Shown here: positions 1 through 6,187 of the stretch, piece by piece
Layout: the number at the start of each line of letters is the position of its first letter
Position numbering within the stretch: position 1 is the first letter of the stretch
DNA from: Actinomycetes bacterium
Lineage (GTDB): Bacteria; Actinomycetota; Acidimicrobiia; Acidimicrobiales; RAAP-2
DNA length: 8,849 nt
Assembly: GCA_021802025.1 (NCBI GenBank)
Contig: JAKABC010000065.1
Coordinates: forward strand, 1-8,849
Direction of reading: 5' to 3'
Notes under the pieces: model-generated
What the model was told of the DNA's origin: nothing
Seen by the model: the letters and a program-made list of their open reading frames with translations, nothing else
Databases searched by the model: none
Program-made: the position numbers and the translations under genes

Positions 1-1974
1 GACAGTCCCACGACCTTCTTCGAACGGGTCTGCGAGCTCGCGATCCTCGGCGGCCAGTTCCGCGCGGCCTGGGTCGGTGCGGTAGGCGTGTCGGGCCTCG
101 AGATCGTCGGCGCCGCCGGGATCGACCGCGACCGCCTGGCCCCGGTCGTAGCGGGCCTGCGCCTCGACCCCGACGACCCCCTCTCGCGCGGTCCGGCCAT
201 CCAAGCGCTCGCGACGGGACGAGCCCGCGTGCACAACGCCTTTGCCACCGACCCCGACGTCGCACCCTGGCACGACTGGGCCCGCGAGAACCGGGTCGGC
301 TCAGTCGCCTCCTTCCCCATCCACGCCGACGGGTCCGTGCGAGCGGTCCTCACGCTCTACGCGCCCGAGCCCCACGCGTTCAGCGACGAGACCGTGGCGG
401 TGCTCGGCGACGTCACCCTCATCCTCTCCGGTGCGTACCAGGGCATCATCGACGACCAGCGGCGCCGACTGGCCCAGCGCGAGCTCGAACAGCGCGACCA
501 GATCATCGCGGCCATCTCCGAGGGGGTCGCCGTGTTCGACGCACGCGATGACGCCTACCCCGCGCTCTACGTAAGCCCCGGCTTCGAGTCGCTCACCGGG
601 TATCGCGACGGCGCGTTCCTCGGGCGCAACCTGCGCGCGCTGCTCGGTCCCGCGTCGGACCCGGCGGTGGTCGCCGCCCAGCGTGCGGCCGTGGAGGCGG
701 GCCACGCCTTCGCCGGCGAGCTTCTCCACTACCGCCCCGACGGCTCGACCTTCTGGGATCGCGTCTCGCTCACCCCGTACCGTGACGACGCGGGCCAGCT
801 CACGCACTACGTGGCCGTGCTCGCCGACGTCACCGAGCAACGGACCCTCGAGCGCCGCGCCGCCCAGAGCGAGAAGATGGAGGCCGTCACGACGCTCGCC
901 GCGGGTGTCGCCCACGACTTCAACAACGCACTCCTCGTCGTGCGCGGCTACGCCTCACTCCTGGCGACGGGCGCCGACCCGACCGCGGTGGAGATGGCCC
1001 GGCGCATCGACGCGGCCGTCGAGCACGCCGCGACGATCTCCCGGCGCCTGTTCGCCCTCGGGCCCACTCCGACCGGACGACTCGAATCCCTCGACCTCAC
1101 CCGCCTCGTCGGGGAGCTCGTCGCGACCTGGTCGGGCGATCTCGACGAGTCGGTCGCGGTGAGCCTCGCCCTCGCGCCGCGACTCCCGGCCGCCCTCGTC
1201 GATCGGGCGCAGGTCACCCAGGCCGTCACCTGCCTGCTGGAGAACGCCCGCGAGGCGCTCGGCCACTCGGGCGGGCTAATCTCGGTCACGACCGAGGCGC
1301 TCGATTCGGACCCCACCGTGACCGAGCGGTTAGGCGCGACCGATGCACGACACTTCCTTCGCGTCACGGTGACCGACAACGGTCCAGGTATGGATGAGGC
1401 GACGCGGGCGCGTGCTCTCGAACCGTTCTTCTCCACCAAGGACCACGCCGCCGGACTGGGTCTCGCCGTCGTCTACGGCGTCGCGAGCCAGTGTGGGGGG
1501 TCGGTCGAGATTCAAAGCGCCCCGGGCGAGGGCACGCGCGTCGACCTCTACTTGCCCGTTGACACTGAAGCAAAAGTCGCGCGGACCGCGCCCACGCGGC
1601 CCTCGCGCTCGGTACGGGTCCTGCTCGTCGAAGACCTGGCTGAGGCGCGGGCCCTGGTTGCGCGGGCGCTGAGCAACGCGGGCTTCGAGGTCGCCGAGGC
1701 CGGGGACGGGGCCGAGGCCCTCGAGGTCGCGCGCGCCCTCGGCACCGTCGACCTGGTGGTGAGTGACGTCTCCATGCCGCGGGTCAACGGGCTCGAGCTG
1801 GCCGCACGGCTCAGCCGGGACCAGCCCGCGACGCGCTTCCTCTTCACCTCGGGCTACCCCAGCGAGGAAATTGTGCGCGAGGTGTCGATCGGCGCTCCGA
1901 CGGCCTTCCTCGCGAAGCCCTACCTCATCGACGAGCTCGTCCGGCGCGCGACCGAGCTGCTCGAGGCCGACTAG
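1..1974 (+). CDS. Hybrid sensor histidine kinase (GAF-PAS-HisKA-HATPase-REC), 5' partial
   Basis: Frame 1 is open from the first base, and the residues before the first GTG (position 88) already read like the start of a GAF domain (FFERVCELAILGGQFRAAWVG). The true start therefore lies upstream, and 657 residues are present. Domains in window numbering: GAF about 1-150; a short helical linker; a LOV-like PAS about 168-281; HisKA about 291-354 with the H-box GVAHDFNN and phospho-accepting His305; HATPase_c about 405-519 with N-box Asn415, DNGPGM 459-464 and AGLGLA 484-489; and a receiver 537-657 with acidic Glu544/Asp545, phosphoacceptor Asp589, Thr616/Ser617 and Lys639. All kinase and receiver key residues are present, so it should autophosphorylate and pass phosphate to its own receiver. 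No membrane segment is visible, which suggests a cytoplasmic sensor, but the N-terminus is missing. The stop codon overlaps the convergent SDR gene. The input signal is unknown. Confidence 0.93.
   Translation, partial: DSPTTFFERVCELAILGGQFRAAWVGAVGVSGLEIVGAAGIDRDRLAPVVAGLRLDPDDPLSRGPAIQALATGRARVHNAFATDPDVAPWHDWARENRVGSVASFPIHADGSVRAVLTLYAPEPHAFSDETVAVLGDVTLILSGAYQGIIDDQRRRLAQRELEQRDQIIAAISEGVAVFDARDDAYPALYVSPGFESLTGYRDGAFLGRNLRALLGPASDPAVVAAQRAAVEAGHAFAGELLHYRPDGSTFWDRVSLTPYRDDAGQLTHYVAVLADVTEQRTLERRAAQSEKMEAVTTLAAGVAHDFNNALLVVRGYASLLATGADPTAVEMARRIDAAVEHAATISRRLFALGPTPTGRLESLDLTRLVGELVATWSGDLDESVAVSLALAPRLPAALVDRAQVTQAVTCLLENAREALGHSGGLISVTTEALDSDPTVTERLGATDARHFLRVTVTDNGPGMDEATRARALEPFFSTKDHAAGLGLAVVYGVASQCGGSVEIQSAPGEGTRVDLYLPVDTEAKVARTAPTRPSRSVRVLLVEDLAEARALVARALSNAGFEVAEAGDGAEALEVARALGTVDLVVSDVSMPRVNGLELAARLSRDQPATRFLFTSGYPSEEIVREVSIGAPTAFLAKPYLIDELVRRATELLEAD
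1971..1974. other. CTAG convergent stop-codon overlap (kinase / SDR)
   Basis: The palindrome CTAG supplies TAG to the plus-strand kinase (1972-1974) and TAG to the minus-strand SDR gene (1973-1971). The two genes overlap by four bases tail to tail, leaving no intergenic space for a terminator. Any transcription terminator must lie inside the opposing gene, so read-through antisense RNA is possible. Confidence 0.95.
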
Positions 1975-2738
1975 ATCGCGGGCGAGAGCCCTCCGTCGAC
2001 GGCGAGCCCCACCCCGGTCACGTAGCTCGCACGCGGCGAGAGCAAGAATGCGGCCACGTCGGCGAACTCCTCGGCCCGGCCGACCCGTCTCAGGGCGATG
2101 GGCCGGTTGGCCGCCAACTCACGGTAGAGGTCGTCGCTCGACCTTCCGGCCTGGACGGCGCGCCGCTCCCACTGACCCGACTCGACGAGACCCACCAGCA
2201 CGGCGTTGGCGCGCACGCCACGCGGGCCCGCCTCGTGGCTCAGCGCCTTGGTCAGGGCCAGCCCGGCCGCTCGGCTGGCCGCGGTCGGCGTCGACTCCGC
2301 CGGTGGCGTGCGGGCCATGATCGTAAGCACATTGAGCACCGACCCGCCGGTTGCGGCGAGGTCATCGAGGCACATCCGCGCGAGGCGCACCGCGGCGACC
2401 ACCTTCAGTTCCAGGTCCTCGCGCCAGGCGTCGTCGCTCGAGTCGGCGACCGCTCCCCCGGCCGTGCGACCGGCGTTGTTGACGAGTCCGTCTATCCGAC
2501 CGAAGCGCTCGCGTGCGGCCTCGACGAAGGCGACCATATCCGCGGGTGCGGTGACGTCGGCGCGCACGCACAGGGCGTCGGGGCCGAGTCGTGACTGGGC
2601 GCGCGCGAGCCGTCCCTCGTCACGTCCGCACACCGCGACCCGGGCGCCCTCATTGAGGAGGGTCTGGGCGAGCGCCAGTCCGAGCCCGTCGGTCCCGCCG
2701 GTGATCAGGTAGGCCCGCCCCGCCAGTCCGAGGTCCAT
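1971..2738 (-). CDS. SDR-fold protein with substituted catalytic tetrad
   Basis: This 255-residue protein has the length and fold signature of classical short-chain dehydrogenases/reductases. The nucleotide-binding motif TGGTDGLG is at 13-20, NNAG at 87-90, and the C-terminal GVGLAVDGG pattern at 242-250. Against the classical Asn-Ser-Tyr-Lys tetrad, however, the aligned positions read Lys112, Thr139, Thr152 and Arg156; the usual YxxxK is TAASR. Dinucleotide binding therefore looks intact, while standard oxidoreductase chemistry looks lost or altered. The ATG at 2738 is preceded by a weak GGGTGGG purine run three bases upstream. The gene lies 17 nt behind the DUF2630 gene on the same strand, so co-transcription is likely. 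The family assignment is firm. Loss of catalysis is inferred from alignment by eye. The protein could instead be a binding or regulatory protein, or an unusual reductase. Confidence 0.9.
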   Translation of the reverse strand: MDLGLAGRAYLITGGTDGLGLALAQTLLNEGARVAVCGRDEGRLARAQSRLGPDALCVRADVTAPADMVAFVEAARERFGRIDGLVNNAGRTAGGAVADSSDDAWREDLELKVVAAVRLARMCLDDLAATGGSVLNVLTIMARTPPAESTPTAASRAAGLALTKALSHEAGPRGVRANAVLVGLVESGQWERRAVQAGRSSDDLYRELAANRPIALRRVGRAEEFADVAAFLLSPRASYVTGVGLAVDGGLSPAI

Positions 2739-2755
2739 CGACCCACCCTACCGAG

Positions 2756-2998
2756 CTACTGGAGGTAGCCCTCCACGGTCGTCTCACTGCGCACGGTCGC
2801 CTCGTCCGGATCGAGCCCGGCCGCCCGTCGCGCGCGACGCTGGCGCAACAGGTCGTAGCACTGGTCGAGCTGGACCTCGATCTCGCGTAGACGCGTCCGC
2901 TCAGCCTCGCTCATGGCCCGGCCTGGATGAGCCTCCTCGAGGGACAACTCCTCGCCCGAGAGTCGCTCGATCTGCTCGAAGATGCTGCCGTCGTTCAT
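2756..2998 (-). CDS. DUF2630 family small protein
   Basis: This 80-residue, highly charged protein resembles DUF2630 from memory of the family: an acidic N-terminus, a central LREIEVQLDQCYDLLRQRRA segment (about 38-57), a DPDEA stretch and the terminal EGYLQ. The central part is predicted helical, probably one or two amphipathic helices that could form a coiled coil. No signal peptide or membrane segment is seen. The ATG at 2998 has a strong AGGAGG ribosome binding site (plus-strand 3004-3009) at 5-nt spacing, so the start is secure. It sits between the pirin gene (44 nt upstream) and the SDR gene (17 nt downstream), all on one strand. No function is known for the family, and none is proposed here beyond possible partnership with its neighbours. 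Confidence 0.87.
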   Translation of the reverse strand: MNDGSIFEQIERLSGEELSLEEAHPGRAMSEAERTRLREIEVQLDQCYDLLRQRRARRAAGLDPDEATVRSETTVEGYLQ

Positions 2999-3042
2999 CG
3001 GTGCCTCCTGTCCCCAACCTAGGCTCGCGCGCGCCCGGCGCG

Positions 3043-4038
3043 CTAGGCGTCGGGTCCGCGTCGCGCACGCGCGACGTGGGGCATGAGAGCCCCCGGCGGG
3101 ATCACGCCGAGGCGACCTCGCTGGTAGTCCTCAAGGGCCTGGGCGATCTCGGCGCGGGTGTTCATCACGAAGGGCCCGTAGTGCTCGACCGGTTCGCCGA
3201 TCGGCCGGCCGCCGAGCACCAGGACCTCGAGCCGGCCGTCGGGGCCGTCGCCGGTGGCGTCGGCGGTGAGGCGCAGCCACCGGCCGCGCCCGAAGCTCGC
3301 GAGCTGACCCATCGCGACGGGCCGGCGCTGCGAGCCCACCGCGCCCCGGCCGGCCAACACGTAGACGAGAGCGTTGAACTCGGGGTCCCAGGGCAGGTCG
3401 AGCTGCGCGCCCGGGGTCAGGGTCACGTGGGCCATCGTCATGGGCGTGTGGGTCGAACCGGGGCCCCGGTGGGGGCCGACCGCGCCGGCGACGACGCGCA
3501 CCAGGGCCGTCGCGTCGGGCGAGGCGACGAGCGCGACGTCGGCGGCCTCGAGGCTCTGGTAGGCCGGCGGGATCATCTTCTCCTTGGCCGGCAGGTTGAC
3601 CCAGAGCTGGATCCCGTGGAAGAGCCCGCCCGACTCGACCAGGTCCTCGGGGGGCGTCTCGATGTGCAAGATCCCCCGGCCGGCCGTCATCCACTGGGTC
3701 GAGCCGTTGGTGATGAGTCCGCCCCCGCCGTGGGAGTCCTGGTGCTGGAAGGTTCCGTCGATCATGTAGGTCACGGTCTCGAAGCCCCGGTGCGGGTGCC
3801 ACGGGGTGCCCTTGGGCTCGCCCGGCGCATAGTCGACCTCGCCCATCTGGTCCATGTGCACGAACGGATCGAGAGCCGCCAGTGAGTGGCCGGCGAAGGC
3901 CCGCCGGACCGGGAAGCCCTCGCCCTCGACCCCGCGCGGGGCCGTCGTCACGGTCGCGACCGGCCGTTCCTCGCCGGGCTCGGCGACGGTCTCCAGGCGC
4001 GCGAGGACCGTCCAGTCCTCCGGGGTGAGTGCGGGCAT
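3043..4038 (-). CDS. Pirin family protein (bicupin)
   Basis: The 331-residue protein matches the usual pirin layout. The N-terminal cupin carries HPHRGFETVTY (81-91), a GSTQWMTAGRGILHIE segment (112-127), and the metal ligands His81, His83, His125 and Glu127, spaced as in characterised iron-binding pirins. The C-terminal pirin domain ends in the family signature GGRPIGEPVEHYGPFVMNT (276-294), followed by a DYQRGRLG motif (304-311). All four ligands are present, so an iron-binding cytoplasmic protein is expected. Some pirins act as quercetinases and others as redox-sensing transcriptional co-regulators; the sequence does not decide between these. The ATG at 4038 has AGGAGG (plus-strand 4043-4048) four bases upstream. 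It is the first gene of a likely operon with DUF2630 and the SDR protein, and is transcribed divergently from the exported protein. Confidence 0.95.
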   Translation of the reverse strand: MPALTPEDWTVLARLETVAEPGEERPVATVTTAPRGVEGEGFPVRRAFAGHSLAALDPFVHMDQMGEVDYAPGEPKGTPWHPHRGFETVTYMIDGTFQHQDSHGGGGLITNGSTQWMTAGRGILHIETPPEDLVESGGLFHGIQLWVNLPAKEKMIPPAYQSLEAADVALVASPDATALVRVVAGAVGPHRGPGSTHTPMTMAHVTLTPGAQLDLPWDPEFNALVYVLAGRGAVGSQRRPVAMGQLASFGRGRWLRLTADATGDGPDGRLEVLVLGGRPIGEPVEHYGPFVMNTRAEIAQALEDYQRGRLGVIPPGALMPHVARARRGPDA

Positions 4039-4138
4039 CGGACCTCCTCTAGGACAATTCCCAGACTACGGGCCGCTTTGTCAGCCTACGCACAGGCGTC
4101 TCTCATCGGATTCCAAACTCCACCGGACATAGTTGCAG

Positions 4139-4156
4139 GGTCCGAGAGGACGGACC
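4139..4156 (+). promoter_or_regulatory. Six-bp dyad abutting a Shine-Dalgarno site
   Basis: GGTCCG (4139-4144) and CGGACC (4151-4156) are perfect reverse complements around the loop AGAGGA. The right arm ends one base before AAGGAG, the ribosome binding site of the exported-protein gene. In RNA this would form a short GC-rich hairpin directly against the binding site. It could also be an operator half-site pair in DNA. The dyad is seen directly; any role is inference, and a 6-bp dyad can arise by chance in GC-rich DNA. Confidence 0.3.
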
Positions 4157-4162
4157 AAGGAG
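4157..4162 (+). promoter_or_regulatory. Ribosome binding site choosing the ATG at 4170
   Basis: AAGGAG ends seven bases before the ATG at 4170, an ideal spacing. A GTG at 4167, in frame one codon earlier, is also possible but is only four bases from the site. The ATG is preferred as the start; the choice changes the protein by one residue. Confidence 0.65.
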
Positions 4163-4169
4163 AAGAGTG

Positions 4170-5330
4170 ATGAAGCATTCAACCCCCGCAGTAGTCGGCC
4201 GGTCGCTGGCCGCCCTCGCGGTGACGGCCGGCCTCGGGCTCGGCCTCGCCACGGTGGCCGGCGCTGACGCCCACAGCCACGCGAACGACCAGGGCGGCAA
4301 CGCCTCGGGTTACGTGATGGCCGTGACCACCACGTCGATCACCGTGGAGACCCCCGGTGGCGTGAGCACGACCTACACGATCAGCCCCACGACGACCTAC
4401 ACCCTCGACGGCCAGAGCGCCACCGCGGCGCTGCTCGTCGTCGGTGACCGCGTCGAGGTCCAGACCGCCGCTGGTGCGCCGACCACGGCCACCTCGGTCA
4501 ACATCGACCTGGTCGAGATCCACGGCCTCGTGCTCTCGGTCACGGGTTCCACGGTCACGATCATCGACTCGGAGGGCTTCACCCGCACCATTCAGGCCGG
4601 TGCCTCGACCGTCGTCACCGACGGTGGGCAGACCTCGTCGCTCAGCGCGATCACCCCGGGTGAGGCGATCGACGCCACGGGCACGATCGACTCCACAGGC
4701 ACGATCCTCGACGCCGTCACGATCGCGGTGGGCGCGCCCGAGCAGTCGGACCAGTCAGGTCAGTCGAACGGGACCGACTCGGGTCGGGCCTCGGGCGTCG
4801 TCACGGCCGTCACGCCGGGCGTCTCGGTCACCATCGGTGGCGACCACGGCGCGGGCACGACCTACACGCTGACCTCGTCGACCACCTACACCGAGGGCGC
4901 CACCACGGTTCCCTCGACGGACCTCGGGGTCGGCGAGCACGTCTGGATCACGACGGCCACCGGCGCCCCGACCACCGCCGCCTCGATCAGGATTCGCCCC
5001 CTCGTGGTGCGCGGGACTATCCAGAGCGTCGGCTCGGGCACCTTCACGATCAGCCGCGACGGGACGACCACGACCGTCGTCGTCGAGTCGACCACCCAGG
5101 TGTACGACATGCGCCAGCTCGTCGCCAGCTCGTCGGTCACCTTCACGAGCGGTGAGCGCGTCGTCGTGGCCGGCGTGCCCGACGCGACCAGTACCTCGAC
5201 CTCGCCCACCATCGACGCCCAGTTCATCGTGCTCGGTCACGGGGAGGGCTGGGGCCCCCTCGGGCCCGCCCTCGGCGCCCTGATGGGTAACGGACACGGT
5301 TCACACCGCGGCGGCGACCACAAGAACTAG
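4170..5330 (+). CDS. Exported beta-rich repeat protein (DUF5666-like modules)
   Basis: The 386-residue protein begins with a clear signal peptide: basic MKHSTPAVVGR, a hydrophobic stretch about 12-30, and likely cleavage after Ala32 or Ala34. The mature part is rich in Thr, Ser, Val and Gly and almost lacks Lys. It contains four short beta-type modules that start near residues 47 (GYVMAV), 119 (GLVLSV), 209 (GVVTAV) and 282 (GTIQSV). Each has the Gly-x-Val-x-x-Val opening, a T-x-T-Y or similar strand and often a 'VGD/VGE + V' turn, resembling DUF5666-type OB-like repeats. Modules 1-2 and 3-4 form a duplicated pair, with a linker rich in Ser and Gln (191-206). The tail (355-386) is rich in Gly and His (GHGEGWG, NGHGSHRGGDHKN), and His35/His37 flank the mature N-terminus. 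No sortase motif or transmembrane anchor is seen, so it is probably secreted or loosely surface-bound. The ligand and function are unknown. Confidence 0.83.
   Translation: MKHSTPAVVGRSLAALAVTAGLGLGLATVAGADAHSHANDQGGNASGYVMAVTTTSITVETPGGVSTTYTISPTTTYTLDGQSATAALLVVGDRVEVQTAAGAPTTATSVNIDLVEIHGLVLSVTGSTVTIIDSEGFTRTIQAGASTVVTDGGQTSSLSAITPGEAIDATGTIDSTGTILDAVTIAVGAPEQSDQSGQSNGTDSGRASGVVTAVTPGVSVTIGGDHGAGTTYTLTSSTTYTEGATTVPSTDLGVGEHVWITTATGAPTTAASIRIRPLVVRGTIQSVGSGTFTISRDGTTTTVVVESTTQVYDMRQLVASSSVTFTSGERVVVAGVPDATSTSTSPTIDAQFIVLGHGEGWGPLGPALGALMGNGHGSHRGGDHKN
4308..5234 (+). repeat. Internal tandem duplication of a two-module unit
   Basis: Residues 47-186 and 209-355 of the exported protein align as two copies of a two-module unit, offset by 163 residues. 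Tyr69/Tyr232, the GAPTTA motifs at 102-107/265-270 and Gly119/Gly282 all keep this offset. At DNA level gcacgacctacacg occurs at 4366-4379 and again at 4855-4868, exactly 489 bases apart. Most other positions have diverged, so this is an old gene-internal duplication, not a recent repeat. Confidence 0.75.
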
Positions 5331-5342
5331 TCCTCCCCTCCC

Positions 5343-5387
5343 CCGCCGCCCCGGTCCGACACCCTTGCCGTCGGACCGGGGCGGCGG
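5343..5387 (+). terminator. Perfect 18-bp hairpin after the exported-protein gene
   Basis: Positions 5343-5360 and 5370-5387 are perfectly complementary (18 bp, GC-rich, core GGTCCGAC/GTCGGACC) around the 9-nt loop ACCCTTGCC. The hairpin begins 12 nt after the stop codon at 5328-5330. There is no T-run on the plus side, as is common for terminator hairpins in high-GC actinobacteria. It ends only 23 nt before the GTG start of the HAD gene. It most likely terminates or stabilises the upstream transcript. It could also act as an attenuator for the HAD gene if the two are co-transcribed. Confidence 0.75.
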
Positions 5388-5410
5388 CTCGTCCGTGGGA
5401 GACTGGGGGC

Positions 5411-6187
5411 GTGACCCACGCCCACTTCTGGCTCTGCGACATGGACGGGGTCCTCATCGACGCCGGCCACCAGGTCGACGGGGCCGCCGACTTCTTAGCC
5501 CGGCTGCGCGCCACCGGCCGGGAGTTCCTCGTCCTCACCAACAACTCCCTGTTCACGCCCCGCCAGATCTGCGAGACGCTCTCGATTCACGGGGTGGCGG
5601 TCGAGCGTGAGCGGCTCTGGACGGCCGCGCTGGCGACGGCCCGCTTCGTCGTCGACCAGCGCCCCGCCGGCAGCGCCTTCGTGATCGGCGAGCCGGCGAT
5701 GCACGAGGCCCTCGCCGAGCTCGACTACCCGGAAAATCCAATCGACCCCGACTACGTGGTCGTGGGCGAGACGTGGACCTACGACTTCGAGGCCATCACC
5801 CGGGCCGTGCGCCTCATCGACGCGGGCAGCGCCTTCGTCGCGACCAACCCCGAGCCGACGGGCACGACCCCCGACGGGGCCCTGCCGGGCTGCGGGGCGC
5901 TCACGGCCCTCATCGAGCGCGCCACCGGGGTCGCCCCCTACGTCGTGGGCAAGCCCAACGCGGTGATGATCCGTGACGCCCTGGCGATCCTGGGGGCGCA
6001 CTCGGCCGAGACGGTCCTCGTGGGTGACCGGATGGACACCGACGTGCGCGCCGGCACCGAGGCGGGGATCCCGACGATCCTGGTGCTCTCGGGGGTGGCC
6101 ACCCGGGCCGACCTGGCGGGCGCGCCCTACCAGCCCACCCGGGTGGTCGACTCGGTGCGCGACCTGATCGCCGAGCTCGAGCTCTAG
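5411..6187 (+). CDS. HAD-IIA (NagD-like) phosphatase
   Basis: The 258-residue protein has the complete HAD catalytic set: motif I DMDGV with nucleophile Asp10 and Asp12, motif II TNNS (43-46), motif III Lys181 in VGKPN, and motif IV GDRMDTD (205-211) with Asp206. The C2-type cap lies between motifs II and III and holds the VVVGETWTYDFEAI segment and NPEPTGTTPDG, the layout of subfamily IIA (NagD, 4-nitrophenyl-phosphatase and phosphoglycolate phosphatase-like enzymes). It should be a cytoplasmic Mg2+-dependent hydrolase of small sugar or nucleotide phosphates; the substrate cannot be read from sequence. The start is GTG at 5411, with GGGAG (5397-5401) nine bases upstream. The next Met lies inside motif I and cannot be the start. 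The stop overlaps the convergent otsA by four bases. Confidence 0.92.
   Translation: MTHAHFWLCDMDGVLIDAGHQVDGAADFLARLRATGREFLVLTNNSLFTPRQICETLSIHGVAVERERLWTAALATARFVVDQRPAGSAFVIGEPAMHEALAELDYPENPIDPDYVVVGETWTYDFEAITRAVRLIDAGSAFVATNPEPTGTTPDGALPGCGALTALIERATGVAPYVVGKPNAVMIRDALAILGAHSAETVLVGDRMDTDVRAGTEAGIPTILVLSGVATRADLAGAPYQPTRVVDSVRDLIAELEL
6184..6187. other. CTAG convergent stop-codon overlap (HAD / otsA)
   Basis: CTAG gives TAG to the plus-strand HAD gene (6185-6187) and TAG to the minus-strand otsA (6186-6184). This is the same four-base tail-to-tail arrangement as at 1971-1974, again with no room for an intergenic terminator. Confidence 0.95.

Larger units (their letters stand above)
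4039..4169. promoter_or_regulatory. Divergent intergenic region with a possible plus-strand promoter
   Basis: These 131 nt separate the divergent pirin and exported-protein genes and must hold a promoter for each. They are visibly less GC-rich than the genes around them. For the plus strand, TTGTCA (4078-4083), a 17-nt spacer and TCTCAT (4101-4106) resemble a vegetative -35/-10 pair, matching four to five of six consensus bases at each box. That would give a leader of roughly 55 nt. For the minus strand, CTGACA (reverse of 4083-4078) could serve as a -35 element, but no good -10 box follows. Both assignments were made by eye and are weak. Confidence 0.35.

Noticed and set aside
88..90. GTG at 88 as the start of the sensor kinase
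   Set aside because: The frame is open from base 1, and the preceding residues form the first part of a GAF domain, so the GTG is internal.
3029..3043. GC-only hairpin (GCGCGC, loop CCG, GCGCGC) at the end of the pirin gene
   Set aside because: The stem is a simple alternating GC run that is self-complementary by composition. It has no T-run and lies inside a probable operon, so I do not call it a terminator.
3001..3885. A 294-codon plus-strand open frame opposite the pirin gene
   Set aside because: It is antisense to a fully motif-supported pirin gene, has biased composition (Gly, Arg, Val, Asp, His) and no recognisable domain.
5411..6187. The HAD gene as otsB
   Set aside because: The motif order and cap position (C2 cap between motifs II and III with TNNS and GKPN) indicate subfamily IIA, whereas OtsB is IIB; proximity to otsA alone is not enough to name it.
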